This document shows, one piece after another, positions 9,515 through 19,240 of a DNA stretch of 64,000 nucleotides. The notes beneath the pieces were generated by a model that was not told where the DNA came from, ran no database searches, and saw only the letters and a program-made list of their open reading frames with translations. The DNA is taken from positions 932,045 to 996,044 of the forward strand of contig NZ_CP090898.1 of NCBI RefSeq assembly GCF_023078835.1, written 5' to 3'. The position numbers and the translations under genes were made by a program. The DNA is from Synechococcus sp. NB0720_010. Lineage in GTDB: Bacteria; Cyanobacteriota; Cyanobacteriia; PCC-6307; Cyanobiaceae. Position 1 is the stretch's first letter, and each line of letters starts with the position of its first letter.

Positions 9515-10683
9515 TTGCTCCCTTCAGCCGCCGGGGTGTGGACCTCGGGCTGAACCGCATTCAGGCGGCTCTCGCTGAACTCGGCCATCCCGAAGGGCGC
9601 TTCAAAGCCGTTCAGGTGGCCGGGACCAATGGCAAGGGGTCCATCGCCACGATGATCGAGCGGATCGTCAGCGCCGCTGGGACGCGCTGCGGGCTCTACA
9701 CCTCCCCCCACCTGCTGAGTTGGTGTGAGCGCATCCGCCTGCCCGAGGGCCCCATCGGCGAAGAGGCTCTCAAAACGCTGCTGCAACGGCTGCAACCGCT
9801 GGCGCTGCGCCATGACCTCACCCCCTTTGAACTGATCACCGTGGCGGCCTTTGTCGCCTTTGCTGAAGCGGAGGTGGAGCTGGCCATCCTCGAGGTGGGG
9901 CTCGGGGGGCGACTCGATGCGACCACAGTCCACCCCCAGCGGGACGTTCTGGCCTTCGCATCCATCGGCCTGGATCACGTCGAACACCTCGGCCCCACCC
10001 TCGAGGCGATCGCCCAGGAGAAGGCGGCGGTCATGGCGCCTTCGGCCATCGCCGTCAGCGGCCCCCAGGCCCCAGAGGTCCAGGCCGTGCTGCAGGCGCA
10101 GGCCGAGGCACGCGCCTGCGAACTGCGCTGGAGAGAACCTGTCGCCAGCGCAGCCAATGGGGGACCGCGCTTGGGGCTCAGTGGCGCGCTGCAACGCAGC
10201 AATGCCGCCGTGGCGATCGCCGCCGCGGAGGCCCTCAGGGAGAAGGGGTTCGAGGTCACAGATGAGGCCATCCGCCGCGGCCTGCTGCAGGCCCGCTGGC
10301 CCGGCCGACTGGAGCAGCGCCAGTTCCGCGGCCAGCCACTGCTGATCGATGGCGCCCACAACCCGCCTGCCGCGGCCGCCCTACGCCGGGAACTCCAACC
10401 CGGTCAGCGGCGCTGGTTGATCGGGATGCAACGGCACAAGGACGCACCCGATCTGCTGCGCCATTTACTGGAGCCCGGTGATCTGGTCCGGGTCGTGACC
10501 CTGCCGGAGCACAGCAGCTGGAGTGCCGCTGAACTGCGTCAGGACGTCCCTGGCATCGAAGAGGGGTCCAGCGACCTGAGCGAGAACCTGGAGTGGCTGG
10601 TGCAATCAGAGCGCCTGCCGGTCGCCTGCGGCTCCCTGTATTTGGTGGCGGCCCTCCTGCCGCTGCTTGACCCGACAGACTGA
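9484..10683 (+). CDS. folC: Bifunctional folylpolyglutamate synthase / dihydrofolate synthase
   Basis: Mur-ligase-fold enzyme that adds glutamate to dihydropteroate and to folates. It starts at GTG 9484, inside the end of argD, which suggests coupling. Motifs seen are VAGTNGKGSIATMIE (P-loop), LYTSPHLLSWCERIRL, LAILEVGLGGRLDATT and GLDHVEHLG, followed by the C-terminal domain with LIDGAHNPPAAAAL. At 399 residues it is slightly short but complete. Confidence 0.95.
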   Translation: MSLPDPFSELIAPFSRRGVDLGLNRIQAALAELGHPEGRFKAVQVAGTNGKGSIATMIERIVSAAGTRCGLYTSPHLLSWCERIRLPEGPIGEEALKTLLQRLQPLALRHDLTPFELITVAAFVAFAEAEVELAILEVGLGGRLDATTVHPQRDVLAFASIGLDHVEHLGPTLEAIAQEKAAVMAPSAIAVSGPQAPEVQAVLQAQAEARACELRWREPVASAANGGPRLGLSGALQRSNAAVAIAAAEALREKGFEVTDEAIRRGLLQARWPGRLEQRQFRGQPLLIDGAHNPPAAAALRRELQPGQRRWLIGMQRHKDAPDLLRHLLEPGDLVRVVTLPEHSSWSAAELRQDVPGIEEGSSDLSENLEWLVQSERLPVACGSLYLVAALLPLLDPTD

Positions 10684-10704
10684 AGTCCCGGCCCCACCAC
10701 CGCC

Positions 10705-11232
10705 ATGACCTTCACCCGTCTCTTTAGCTGGCTGTGGGCCGTGGTGATCCTGCTGGGAGCCCCAGGCCTGACCCAGGCCCTCGACACCTCAGCCGGAGTG
10801 GGCCTCCAGGATCGAGCCCTGTTCCAGGACACCGTCGACTACACGCTCACCAACCAGAGCGGCAAGGACTTCTCCGGCCAGCAACTGGCCAACACCTCCT
10901 TCGCCGGCGCCGTGGGTAAGGCCGCCAACTTCAGCGGCGCCGATCTCCATGGCGCGATCTTGACCCAAGGGGCCTTCCCCAACGCCAACTTCAACGGCGC
11001 CGACCTCTCGGATGTGCTGCTGGATCGCACCGACATGAGCGGCACGGACCTGCGCAATGCCGTCCTGGTTGGGGTCATCGCCTCCGGCAGCACCTTCACG
11101 GGTGCACAGGTGGAGAACGCCGACTTCACCGACGCCCTGCTCGATCGCGCCGATCAGCGCAACTTCTGCATCAGCGCCTCAGGCACCAACCCGACAACGG
11201 GCGCCAACACCCGCGCCAGCCTGGGCTGCTAG
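10705..11232 (+). CDS. Pentapeptide-repeat protein with signal peptide (likely lumenal or periplasmic)
   Basis: The 175-residue product begins with a classical signal peptide (MTFTRLFSWLWAVVILLGAPGLTQALD, predicted cleavage after TQA). About 15 pentapeptide repeats of the A(D/N)(L/F)xG type run from about residue 50 to 145 (NFSGADLHGAIL, NFNGADLSDVLL, DMSGTDLRNAVL). The C-terminus carries two cysteines (NFC and LGC) that could form a disulfide. It resembles the thylakoid-lumen pentapeptide proteins of cyanobacteria, whose role is not settled. It follows folC by 21 bases and overlaps the convergent FAD oxidase by 4. Confidence 0.85.
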   Translation: MTFTRLFSWLWAVVILLGAPGLTQALDTSAGVGLQDRALFQDTVDYTLTNQSGKDFSGQQLANTSFAGAVGKAANFSGADLHGAILTQGAFPNANFNGADLSDVLLDRTDMSGTDLRNAVLVGVIASGSTFTGAQVENADFTDALLDRADQRNFCISASGTNPTTGANTRASLGC

Positions 11233-12626
11233 GTCCAGCCGCGCAACTTGCCCGGGTTCATCAACCCAGCTGGGTCATAGGCCCGCTTGGCATCCACCTG
11301 ATCCGCATCCACCACCCCGAGGCCTCCGTCCTCCACGCTGATGACGTGGGGGTTGAACAGCAGGCAGCCCAGATCACGGGCCTGGTCGATCAGCTCCTGC
11401 AGGGCTTGCGCTCCCCGCCAACGCACCAGGGGCAGACAGGCGAAACGCTGACGACCCTGGCTGCGAACCGCCTCCAGGTGCCACAGCAGATCCTCGCCCC
11501 AGCGCTCCCGCAGGGCCTCCAGTGCGGGCGCCTCCGGCTGCGGCAAGAGCAACTGCAGATAGGTCCAACCTGAATCCTGACTGCGTACATGCAGGGTCGT
11601 GTGGTTCCAGGTGAGCTCCCGCAAGGGAACGCCGCGGCTCTGCCCTTGGGGAGCGCTCCAACTCAGCCGTCCCCCCAACTCCTTGATCCACGACTCCAGG
11701 ACGGCCGTGGCATCCGGTGCCGCCAGGAGCAACAGGCGATGGGCGCCGCCACTGCCGTCCGGACAGCCCTGGGGCCAGGGCAAGCGTGCGGCCACGGCGG
11801 CCTCCAGCACACACAGCGCTTTGAGTTCCAAGGCCGAGCCAGAGAGCTGCTGGGCCGCCGCCAGGGCCGTAGACCAATTCTCAAAATCGAGCACCCACTG
11901 CTGCCAGACCACCGCCGGCGCCGACGCCATGGTCAAGGCCGTGAAGATTCCATTGGTGCCATAGGCGTGGTTCAGGGGACGGGCGGCGCTCGCCTCGAGC
12001 TGCAGCAGCCGTGGCTGCGCCTCGAGCGTCACCATCTCCACCCCAAGCAGGTGGCCGGGATCCCGCAAAAACCCCCAGCGCAGCGAGCCAATCCCGCCGG
12101 ATCCCCCCGCCACATAGCCGCCGAGACTGGCGGTACGCACGGTGCTCGGCAGCAGCCGTTGCTCCCGTCCATGGGCGAGCAACTGGCGATCCAGCTCCGC
12201 CAAGACAATCCCGGGTTCCGCCGTAAACACCCCGGAACTGGCATCCACGTGCCGCAGGCGGTTCAGGCCGCTGGTCTCCAGCAGCAGGCCACCGGCCAGG
12301 GGAATGCACTGGCCATAGTTCCCGGTCGCCGCACCCCGCACCGTCAGGCTGACGCCATGGCGACTGCAGGCTGCGGCCACCTGGAGCACCTCCTCGGGGG
12401 CCTGCACCCGCACCCCGATCTGAGCGCGCAGGCCACAGAGCAGCGGTTGCAGCACCGGCGAATAGACGAACCCATCGGCCGCCAGGCTCTCCAGCTCACC
12501 GGCACTGCGCATCAGCGGCAATCCAGCCGCCCGCAGATCCGAAGCCAAGGCCTCCAGCTGAGCGGCGCTGGCGGGATCGGGGAGCCCCTGGGGCAGGGAG
12601 CCTGGGAGATCGGGGGTGCTCTGCAT
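11229..12626 (-). CDS. FAD-binding oxidoreductase (PCMH / glycolate-oxidase-type)
   Basis: A 465-residue flavoprotein of the FAD-linked oxidase C-terminal family. The PCMH FAD-binding domain spans about residues 55-230, with VRGAATGNYGQCIPLAGG, the acidic/Gly segment FTAEPGIVLAELDRQL, and TASLGGYVAGGSGGIGSLRWG. The C-terminus has FNPHVISVED and AYDPAGLMNPGKLRGW, the usual end of glycolate oxidase and D-lactate dehydrogenase relatives. The substrate is unknown. The open frame extends to 12857, but the ATG at 12626 overlaps the upstream stop as TGATG, typical of coupling, and I chose it. Confidence 0.85.
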   Translation of the reverse strand: MQSTPDLPGSLPQGLPDPASAAQLEALASDLRAAGLPLMRSAGELESLAADGFVYSPVLQPLLCGLRAQIGVRVQAPEEVLQVAAACSRHGVSLTVRGAATGNYGQCIPLAGGLLLETSGLNRLRHVDASSGVFTAEPGIVLAELDRQLLAHGREQRLLPSTVRTASLGGYVAGGSGGIGSLRWGFLRDPGHLLGVEMVTLEAQPRLLQLEASAARPLNHAYGTNGIFTALTMASAPAVVWQQWVLDFENWSTALAAAQQLSGSALELKALCVLEAAVAARLPWPQGCPDGSGGAHRLLLLAAPDATAVLESWIKELGGRLSWSAPQGQSRGVPLRELTWNHTTLHVRSQDSGWTYLQLLLPQPEAPALEALRERWGEDLLWHLEAVRSQGRQRFACLPLVRWRGAQALQELIDQARDLGCLLFNPHVISVEDGGLGVVDADQVDAKRAYDPAGLMNPGKLRGWT

Positions 12627-13918
12627 CAGCCCAAATTGGCAAGCCGAGGATCGGGATGGGCCTGATCCGGCGGCGGCAGCCAACGGCCCTGCCGCAGGAC
12701 CCGACGCTGGGGGGAATGGGCCAGAAGTTCCGACCAACTCCCGGAACTGGTCAACAGCAGATCCGCGGGTCCACCCACCCGCAGCACCCCGTCCCAATCC
12801 AGGCCGAGCAGGCGGGCGGGGGTCGTCGTGAACGGCATCAGTCCCTGACGTTCCCAAGGGGGGGTGTGGGTGGCGCGGAAGCTCAGCCGCAGCAAATCCA
12901 ATGGATCAAAGTCGCCACCCGGGTACCAGGGGTCCTGGACGTTGTCGGCCCCCAGGGCCACCGCGACCCCCTCCTGCTGCAACAGCCGCAGGGGGGCCAG
13001 GGGACGGAAGCCGGAACTCACGCTCTGCTCGCGCCCCAACAACCAGAAATTGGTGGTGGGCAAGGCCACAACCGCCACCCCCAGGCGCTGCAACCGCCGG
13101 GCCAAGGGCCGGGCCTGGGCTGCACTCAAGAGCCCCATGCTGCTGGCATGACTGCAGGTGATCGGCACCCCAGGGTGGAAGCGCTCGAGCCTCTGCACCA
13201 GCAGTTGCACTCCGGCGGCGGGGGCCTCGGAGGACTCATCGATGTGCAGATCAATGCCACACCCCAACCTGCCGGCCAAGCGCAGCAGCTGATCCAGTTC
13301 CGCCCCATCGCGGCCACTGCTGGGGAAGGGAGGTCCCAAGACCCCACCCAGGAGACCGCCCGCAGCCGCCACCCGCTTGGCTAACGCCAAGCCCTCACTG
13401 GAGCCCCAGTGGGCCAGGGGAGCCAAGGCCACCAGCTGCAACTGGACCCGCTCCTGCCAGCGCTGCTGCAACTGCAGGAGCGCATCCCAGCTGGGGCGCG
13501 AACAGGGGCCACCGCTGTCGATATGGCTGCGCAGGCCCCGCAGGCCATAGCGCCAGGCTTGATCGAGGGCCCGCTCACCCCGCTCCAGCACCTGCTGGGC
13601 ACTGCGCTCTTGTCCCTCTACAAGGTTCAGCTCCAGGGCCGCCTGCATCCGGCCGCTGTAGTTAGGAAAGCCTGGCCAGCTGAAGGCCTTGTCGAGATGG
13701 ACATGGGGATCCACCAAGGGGGTCAGCGCCAACGGCAACCCGCTCTGCCGGCAGGGTTGGATCGAGCGGAGCTGAGTGCCCTGCCACGCCAACTCAACCG
13801 GGAGCAATCCCTGGGCATCGCCGCAGGGCAAGTCCCTGCGCTCGGGATCAAGCAGGGCCCGCGGCACCAAACACTGCAGCCGCTGCTCGAGGCCTGACTC
13901 CATCTCCAAGGCGATCAA
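12626..13918 (-). CDS. Amidohydrolase family protein, cytosine-deaminase-like
   Basis: Metal-dependent hydrolase of 430 residues with the CodA-like set of ligands: DPHVHLDKAF (HxH) near residue 70, RSHIDSGG, DLHIDESSEA, CSHASSMGLL and GADNVQDPWYPGGDFDPLDLL. The acidic Asp in GADN is the expected catalytic residue. These match cytosine deaminase and related N-heterocycle deaminases; the actual substrate is not proven. It is coupled at both ends: its ATG overlaps the DUF4359 stop by 4 bases and its stop overlaps the FAD-oxidase start. The three genes therefore form one operon, suggesting that an amidohydrolase and an oxidase act on a shared metabolite. Confidence 0.8.
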   Translation of the reverse strand: MIALEMESGLEQRLQCLVPRALLDPERRDLPCGDAQGLLPVELAWQGTQLRSIQPCRQSGLPLALTPLVDPHVHLDKAFSWPGFPNYSGRMQAALELNLVEGQERSAQQVLERGERALDQAWRYGLRGLRSHIDSGGPCSRPSWDALLQLQQRWQERVQLQLVALAPLAHWGSSEGLALAKRVAAAGGLLGGVLGPPFPSSGRDGAELDQLLRLAGRLGCGIDLHIDESSEAPAAGVQLLVQRLERFHPGVPITCSHASSMGLLSAAQARPLARRLQRLGVAVVALPTTNFWLLGREQSVSSGFRPLAPLRLLQQEGVAVALGADNVQDPWYPGGDFDPLDLLRLSFRATHTPPWERQGLMPFTTTPARLLGLDWDGVLRVGGPADLLLTSSGSWSELLAHSPQRRVLRQGRWLPPPDQAHPDPRLANLG

Positions 13919-14340
13919 CGCTGCGCCAAACCCTGCGCCGCTTGTTCTGAACTCTGAATCACCAGGAGCTGACCCGCGCCAGCCAGGGTCACGGCCCGGT
14001 AGCGGGGGATCGTGAGGCCGGGCAACAGGGTCTGACCGCCCAGTTCAGTGGTGTAGACGCTGAACAGACCAGCGTTGTAGCGGCGGCTGGAGGCGGCCGC
14101 CAACTGACCCAGCACCGTGCGCTGACTGGCCACAAGCTGGGGGCAGTCCTGAATCACCAAACGTGCCAGGAGCGGTAGGGATCCAGGGGCGCAGAGCTCC
14201 CTGGAGGCGGCCCGCACCAACTGATCGCCGGCAAAGGCCTCGAAGTCCTCTGTCCCGGGGTTGGTCACGGCCAACGCCAGGAGGCCGACACCGGCTGCCG
14301 CCACCCAAGTCCAGCGACCATCACCCGTGGAGGCAGTCAT
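13915..14340 (-). CDS. DUF4359 family protein with N-terminal membrane anchor
   Basis: A 141-residue protein starting at ATG 14340. A single hydrophobic segment (WVAAAGVGLLALAV) is followed by the family-like motif TNPGTEDFEAFAGDQLV. Cysteines at ELCAPG and IQDCPQL could pair outside the cytoplasm, and the domain ends in a beta-rich part (FSVYTTELGGQTLLPG, YRAVTLAGAGQLLVI). DUF4359 has no established function. The frame is open to 14394, but that start would run into the tRNA-His region. It heads the amidohydrolase / FAD-oxidase operon. Confidence 0.75.
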   Translation of the reverse strand: MTASTGDGRWTWVAAAGVGLLALAVTNPGTEDFEAFAGDQLVRAASRELCAPGSLPLLARLVIQDCPQLVASQRTVLGQLAAASSRRYNAGLFSVYTTELGGQTLLPGLTIPRYRAVTLAGAGQLLVIQSSEQAAQGLAQR

Positions 14341-14380
14341 CGATCGAGAGCCGTTGCATTGGTAAGATCGGGGCGCCCTG

Positions 14381-14453
14381 GCGGGCGTAGCCAAGTGGTT
14401 AAGGCACCGGGTTGTGGTCCCGGCATTCGGGGGTTCAAGTCCCCTCGCTCGCC
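14381..14453 (+). tRNA. tRNA-His(GTG)
   Basis: The acceptor stem GCGGGCG pairs with CGCTCGC, with C as discriminator and a genomic G at position -1, both typical of tRNA-His. The anticodon loop contains TTGTGGT with anticodon GTG. The T arm reads GGGGGTTCAAGTCCCC. Confidence 0.96.
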
Positions 14454-14460
14454 CCTTCCA

Positions 14461-14495
14461 GAATCCCCTGATTCTCTCTGAGGATCAGGGGATTC
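14461..14495 (+). terminator. Inverted repeat after tRNA-His, possible terminator
   Basis: A perfect 12-bp stem (GAATCCCCTGAT / ATCAGGGGATTC) with an 11-base pyrimidine-rich loop lies 8 bases after tRNA-His and 4 bases before the 3' end of the convergent DUF1611 gene. The T-tract is weak (CCCTATTT), so it may simply be a stable 3' end for both transcripts. Confidence 0.55.
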
Positions 14496-14498
14496 GCC

Positions 14499-15581
14499 CT
14501 ATTTGGAGCAAATCGCAGCCTCCAGCAAGGCTGCCAACAAAGACGAGGCTCCATGGCGAACGGGATCCCAGACGGGAAGACCCGTCTGCGCCTGCAAAGC
14601 CGAGCGTTCCTGCTCGGCCTGCTCCTCCGTCAGCAGGGCGGTGTTGAGGCAGATCGCCCGCACCTTGGGACGCGCGCCATCGGGGCGCGCCAGGGCGGCC
14701 AGGGCCTCGTTGGCCGCAATCACCTCAGGCACTGGCGGTATCGCCACCAAAGCCGCCCCCGGCCGCGTGCGCACATGGGTCTGCCCCGCCCGGTGCACCA
14801 GCAACAGGGCCGTCGGCTGACTGCCCCGAATCAAGGGCAAAGTGGCCGTCGAGCCGGGATGACAGAGGGAGCCCTGCCCCTCCACCAGCACCAAGGTCTC
14901 GGCCGTGGCTCCCTCGGCCGCCTTCAGCACCGCCGTTTCCACCGCGCCGGCGGCGTAGTCGACGCGCACCGCATCCAAGGCCACGCCCTGGCCACTGATC
15001 AAAATCCCCGCCTGACCGGTGCCGACAAAGCGCACGTCCTGGCCCTGCTGCTGGCCGCAGCGCTGCAACTCCAAGCAGGCGCTCATCTTGCCCACGGCCA
15101 TGTCGGAGCCGACCGCCAGCACCCGCCGGCCCGGCAGGGCGGCGCACCGGGCGGTGGCCACCTCTAAATCCGCCGGCTCATGGCGTAGATCCCAGATCCA
15201 CTGGCCTGCCGCCAGGGGAATCGCCGCGAACTCAGGGTCATCCGCAAGGCGGCTGTGCAAACCACTGGCGAGGCTCAATCCCGCCCGCAGGGCCTGCACC
15301 ACATCAGCCCGCATCTCCATCGGTAGGCGGCCGCCGGAAGGCGCCAGGCCCACCACCGCCACCTCGGGTCCATAGGGCAGCGCCGCCTCCAGATTCGCCA
15401 GCACCGGGACGGGGCGCTGAATCCCGGTCACTGCTTCGAGGGACTCACCCGCGTGGGCCGGGTCCACCACTGCCACGATCGGGCCAGAGCGGTAGCGCAG
15501 CATCGCCAGGCCGGTCTTGCCCGAGAGGTTGTCCAGCCCGCCGTGCTGCAGCAGCACCACCGGACGCTCAGCAGAAAGCAT
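14499..15581 (-). CDS. DUF1611 P-loop protein, DgcN-like (possible D-glutamate N-acetyltransferase)
   Basis: A 360-residue protein of the DUF1611 type. It has an N-terminal Rossmann-like part (VVAVVDPAHAGESL, EVAVVGLAPSGGRLP) and then a P-loop-like GSDMAVGKMSACLELQR at about residues 158-174. VLVEGQGSLCHPGS and a C-terminal ICLNTALL region follow. DUF1611 proteins from marine bacteria have been described as DgcN, which N-acetylates D-glutamate, working with the epimerase-like DgcA. The gene directly upstream and coupled to this one (TGATG overlap) is exactly such an epimerase, which supports that role here. The assignment is by family and context only. Confidence 0.75.
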   Translation of the reverse strand: MLSAERPVVLLQHGGLDNLSGKTGLAMLRYRSGPIVAVVDPAHAGESLEAVTGIQRPVPVLANLEAALPYGPEVAVVGLAPSGGRLPMEMRADVVQALRAGLSLASGLHSRLADDPEFAAIPLAAGQWIWDLRHEPADLEVATARCAALPGRRVLAVGSDMAVGKMSACLELQRCGQQQGQDVRFVGTGQAGILISGQGVALDAVRVDYAAGAVETAVLKAAEGATAETLVLVEGQGSLCHPGSTATLPLIRGSQPTALLLVHRAGQTHVRTRPGAALVAIPPVPEVIAANEALAALARPDGARPKVRAICLNTALLTEEQAEQERSALQAQTGLPVWDPVRHGASSLLAALLEAAICSK

Positions 15582-16636
15582 CAGCCCACCTCCTGGACAC
15601 CCAGGCCGGGCAGGGCCGCCGGAAGCAGCCGGTCCCCGTGGCGCTCGGGCCCCGAGAAGGGGTCATCCACCAAGTTGAGGTGGCTATCGAGATCCGGCCA
15701 ATGCACCAGGGGCAGCAGCTGGGCTGCACCGCTGTTGAGCAATCCGCCATCGGAGTAGCAACCGAGCATCACCTTCAACCCCAAGCGATGGGCCGTGCGG
15801 GCCATCAGCCATCCCTCGCTGAGGCCGCCGCACTTCACCAGCTTGATATTGATGCCATCGACATGGGGGGCCAGACGCAGGAGATCACCCAGATCCCAAC
15901 AGCTCTCGTCGGCCACCAGTGGAATGGGCGCCAGGCCATGCAGCGCGGCAAAACCCGCCCGGTCGGCTTCTAGATCGAGGAGAGGCGGCAAGGGTTGCTC
16001 CACCAGCACCACGCCTTGATCGGCCAACCAGGGAATCATCTGGCGAGCGCCATCCAGCGTCCAACCGCCATTGGCATCGATCTGCAGTTCATCGCCTGGG
16101 CGCAGGGCCGAGCGCACCCCTGCCACCAACTGACGGTCATGGTCCAGGCCATCGGGGGATCCCAACTTCAACTTCACCCGCGTGGCGGGCAGCTGCTGCC
16201 GCCAACGCTCCAGCCGCGCCAACACGGACTCCAAGGCGCCCAATCCCAGGGTGACGCTGGTAGCGACGCAGGCCGCTGGATCCAGCCCCCAAAGCCGATG
16301 CAACGGTTGCCCCAGCCGCTGCCCCCACCAGTCGTGCAGGGCCAAATCCAAGCCGCAGCGGGCCGGGGGGCTGAGGTCCTTGAAAAGGTGCTCCAGGGCC
16401 TGCAAGGGCTGGGGCTCCAGGGACTCCAACTGGGGGGCCAGGGCCTCGAGTTCCGCGGCAACCGCGCCGGTCTCGTAGTGCCGGTGGCCTGTATCAAAGC
16501 CGCCGGTCTCGCCCCGGCCCGAGATGCCGCCATGCTCCAGTTCCAGCAGCAGGTGCTCGACAGCGGCGGTCGTGCCGCGGCTGATGGCCAAGGGCACCGC
16601 TTTGCTGAGGCGAAAACGGCTCAGACGGAGGCGCAT
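15581..16636 (-). CDS. Enolase-superfamily dipeptide epimerase / DgcA-like racemase
   Basis: A 351-residue muconate-lactonizing-enzyme-type protein. The N-terminal capping domain starts [21 protein letters not shown]. The barrel has the catalytic KxK motif ([12 protein letters not shown]), the metal ligands in [19 protein letters not shown] and LVADESCWD, and the second catalytic lysine in [15 protein letters not shown]. These fit the L-Ala-D/L-Glu epimerase subgroup. Coupled to a DUF1611 protein, it may instead be DgcA, which converts N-acetyl-D-glutamate to the L form; recycling of the peptidoglycan dipeptide is the alternative. It is divergent from miaB with about 70 bases between the starts. 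Confidence 0.8.
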   Translation of the reverse strand: MRLRLSRFRLSKAVPLAISRGTTAAVEHLLLELEHGGISGRGETGGFDTGHRHYETGAVAAELEALAPQLESLEPQPLQALEHLFKDLSPPARCGLDLALHDWWGQRLGQPLHRLWGLDPAACVATSVTLGLGALESVLARLERWRQQLPATRVKLKLGSPDGLDHDRQLVAGVRSALRPGDELQIDANGGWTLDGARQMIPWLADQGVVLVEQPLPPLLDLEADRAGFAALHGLAPIPLVADESCWDLGDLLRLAPHVDGINIKLVKCGGLSEGWLMARTAHRLGLKVMLGCYSDGGLLNSGAAQLLPLVHWPDLDSHLNLVDDPFSGPERHGDRLLPAALPGLGVQEVG

Positions 16637-16706
16637 CGAAGGACAGCTGCCCCTTCAAGCTGGCACGGATCGCACCCCCGCGCCGCCCATACCGGAAACT
16701 GGTGGC

Positions 16707-18092
16707 ATGACGGCGACACAACTGAGCGCTCCCCAGTCCACGACGGGACGCGGCAGCTACTGGATCACCACCTTCGGCTGCCAAATGAACAAGGCGGATT
16801 CCGAGCGCATGGCCGGGATCCTCGAATCGATGGGCTACAGCGAAGCCACAGCTGAACTCGAGGCCGATCTGGTCCTCTACAACACCTGCACGATCCGCGA
16901 TAACGCCGAGCAGAAGGTCTACAGCTACTTGGGCCGCCAAGCCCAGCGCAAACGCATCAACCCCAAGCTGACCCTAGTGGTGGCCGGCTGCGTTGCCCAA
17001 CAGGAGGGGGAATCGCTGCTACGCCGGGTGCCGGAACTGGACTTGGTGATGGGGCCGCAGCACGCCAATCGCCTCGATGTCCTGCTCAGCCAGGTGGAGC
17101 AGGGCCAACAGGTGGTGGCCACCGAGGAGCACCACATCCTTGAAGACATCACCACCGCCCGCCGCGACAGCAGCATCTGCGGCTGGGTGAATGTGATCTA
17201 CGGCTGCAACGAGCGCTGCACCTACTGCGTCGTGCCCTCGGTGCGCGGCAAAGAGCAGTCGCGCCTGCCCGAGGCCATCAAGCTTGAGATGGAGGGTCTG
17301 GCCGCACAGGGCTTTAAAGAGATCACCCTGCTCGGGCAAAACATCGATGCCTATGGCCGCGATCTGCCTGGGATCACGCCTGAGGGGCGCCGTCAGCACA
17401 CCCTCACGGATCTGCTGCAGTTCGTCCACGACGTCGAGGGCATCGAGCGGATTCGCTTCGCCACCAGCCATCCCCGTTATTTCACCGAGCGCCTGATCGA
17501 CGCCTGCGCAGATCTCCCCAAGGTCTGTGAGCACTTCCACGTCCCCTTCCAAAGCGGAGACGACGACGTGCTCAAGGCCATGGCCCGGGGCTACACGATT
17601 GATCGCTACCGCCGGATCATCGACCGCATCCGCGATCGCATGCCCGACGCCTCGATCAGCGCCGATGTGATCGTGGCCTTCCCCGGTGAGACCGATGCGC
17701 AGTACCGGCGCACCCTCGATCTGATCGACGAGATCGGCTTTGACCAGGTCAACACCGCCGCCTACTCGCCCCGCCCCAACACCCCGGCGGCCGACTGGCC
17801 CAACCAGTTGAGCGAAGAGGTGAAAGTGCAACGGCTGCAGGAGATCAACGCGCTGGTGGAGCGCAAGGCCAAGGAGCGCAGCGCGCGCTACGCCGGCCGC
17901 ACCGAACAGGTCCTCGTTGAGGGGGTGAATCCCAAACAGGCGGACCAGGTGATGGGGCGAACCCGCACGAACCGCCTGACCTTCTTCCCCGCCGCCCGCG
18001 CCTCTGGAGGCCAGTGGCAAGCCGGCGATCTGGTGGAGGTTCGTATCGAGGAGGTCCGGGCGTTCTCCCTCAGCGGAATCGCCCTGTCCTGA
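16707..18092 (+). CDS. miaB: tRNA-2-methylthio-N6-dimethylallyladenosine synthase
   Basis: Radical SAM methylthiotransferase modifying A37 of tRNAs that read UNN codons. Starting at ATG 16707, the 461 residues hold the N-terminal UPF0004 domain with its three cysteines ([39 protein letters not shown]). The radical SAM cluster motif [17 protein letters not shown] follows, then the conserved [11 protein letters not shown] and a C-terminal TRAM domain (residues about 390-460). The frame is open upstream to 16524, but that part overlaps the divergent epimerase and has no family similarity. Confidence 0.97.
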   Translation: MTATQLSAPQSTTGRGSYWITTFGCQMNKADSERMAGILESMGYSEATAELEADLVLYNTCTIRDNAEQKVYSYLGRQAQRKRINPKLTLVVAGCVAQQEGESLLRRVPELDLVMGPQHANRLDVLLSQVEQGQQVVATEEHHILEDITTARRDSSICGWVNVIYGCNERCTYCVVPSVRGKEQSRLPEAIKLEMEGLAAQGFKEITLLGQNIDAYGRDLPGITPEGRRQHTLTDLLQFVHDVEGIERIRFATSHPRYFTERLIDACADLPKVCEHFHVPFQSGDDDVLKAMARGYTIDRYRRIIDRIRDRMPDASISADVIVAFPGETDAQYRRTLDLIDEIGFDQVNTAAYSPRPNTPAADWPNQLSEEVKVQRLQEINALVERKAKERSARYAGRTEQVLVEGVNPKQADQVMGRTRTNRLTFFPAARASGGQWQAGDLVEVRIEEVRAFSLSGIALS

Positions 18093-18145
18093 CGCTGGCT
18101 AAGGGCGGAATCACTGATACGTTTGGCCCCTGATCTGACGCCCCT

Positions 18146-19240
18146 ATGAGCTCCGAAACCATCAATTTGGGTTTGGTGTTTGGGGGTGTCTCGGGCGAGC
18201 ACGCCGTCTCGATTCGCTCGGCCAACACCGTCGCCGCTGCCCTGCGCTCCGGAGCCAACGCCCAGCGCTATCGGCTCGACTGTTTCTATATCGACCAATG
18301 GGGCCATTGGTGGCCGCCTACGGTGGCCGATGCCGTGCTGGCCAAGGGCACACCCGCCGAACGCAGCGAACTGCCCGCAGCACCCCTGCGGCCTGGTTTT
18401 CAAGGGTTCCCAGAAGGGGCCCTGGACGTTGAACTTTGGGTGCCTGTGCTGCATGGCCCCAACGGAGAAGACGGGACGATCCAAGGGCTCTTCAGCCTGA
18501 TGCAGGTGCCCTTTGTGGGCTCAGGAGTCCTGGGCTCGGCCGTCGGCATGGACAAACAGGCGATGAAGGCCGCCTTTGCTGCGGCGGGACTGCCCCAGGT
18601 GCCCTACGCCTGCGTCGATGCCCAGGAGCTCGAGGAGCAACCGGAGGCGCTGGTTCAGCAGCTGGAAGCGCAGCTCGGTTATCCCTGCTTCATCAAGCCC
18701 GCCAACCTGGGCTCATCCGTTGGCATCAGCAAAGCGAGCAACCGCGCTGAGCTGATGCAAGGCCTTGCCCTGGCGGCCCAGCACGATCCGCGCATGGTGG
18801 TGGAGCAGGGCATCCAAGCCCGGGAACTGGAGTGCGCGGTCCTTGGGGGGCAGCAGATGCGCGCCTCCGTGCTCGGCGAGATCTGTTTTGACGCCGACTG
18901 GTACGACTACGACACGAAATACAGCGACGGCAAAAGCCACACGGTGATTCCTGCGGAGGTGCCCGAGGCCCTCAGCGAGCGGGCCCGAACGATGGCCATC
19001 GCCGCCTGCCGTGCGGTCGGCGCCTCCGGATTGGCCCGGGTGGACTTCTTCTATGAGCAGGCCAGTGGCGCCCTTTGGCTGAACGAAATCAACACCCTGC
19101 CGGGCTTCACCAGCCAGAGCATGTACCCGATGCTCTGGGCCAAAACAGGGTTACCGCTTGAGGAGTTGGTGCACGAATTGGTGCAACTGGCGCAAGAATC
19201 GGCGCAGCCCAGCCACTCCAGGAGGACCGAAGCGGCATGA
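18146..19240 (+). CDS. ddl: D-alanine--D-alanine ligase
   Basis: ATP-grasp enzyme making D-Ala-D-Ala for the peptidoglycan stem. The 364 residues show [17 protein letters not shown] at the N-terminus, [35 protein letters not shown], a tyrosine-containing omega-loop region ([17 protein letters not shown]) and the metal-binding end [18 protein letters not shown]. The Tyr supports D-Ala rather than D-lactate specificity. It leads a coupled run: ddl, a small membrane gene, ftsQ, then ftsZ. Confidence 0.97.
   Translation: MSSETINLGLVFGGVSGEHAVSIRSANTVAAALRSGANAQRYRLDCFYIDQWGHWWPPTVADAVLAKGTPAERSELPAAPLRPGFQGFPEGALDVELWVPVLHGPNGEDGTIQGLFSLMQVPFVGSGVLGSAVGMDKQAMKAAFAAAGLPQVPYACVDAQELEEQPEALVQQLEAQLGYPCFIKPANLGSSVGISKASNRAELMQGLALAAQHDPRMVVEQGIQARELECAVLGGQQMRASVLGEICFDADWYDYDTKYSDGKSHTVIPAEVPEALSERARTMAIAACRAVGASGLARVDFFYEQASGALWLNEINTLPGFTSQSMYPMLWAKTGLPLEELVHELVQLAQESAQPSHSRRTEAA

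Noticed and set aside
11589-12665. A 358-codon plus-strand frame opposite the FAD oxidase
   Set aside because: Shadow frame with Gln/His/Arg-rich content; the minus strand has complete FAD-binding motifs.
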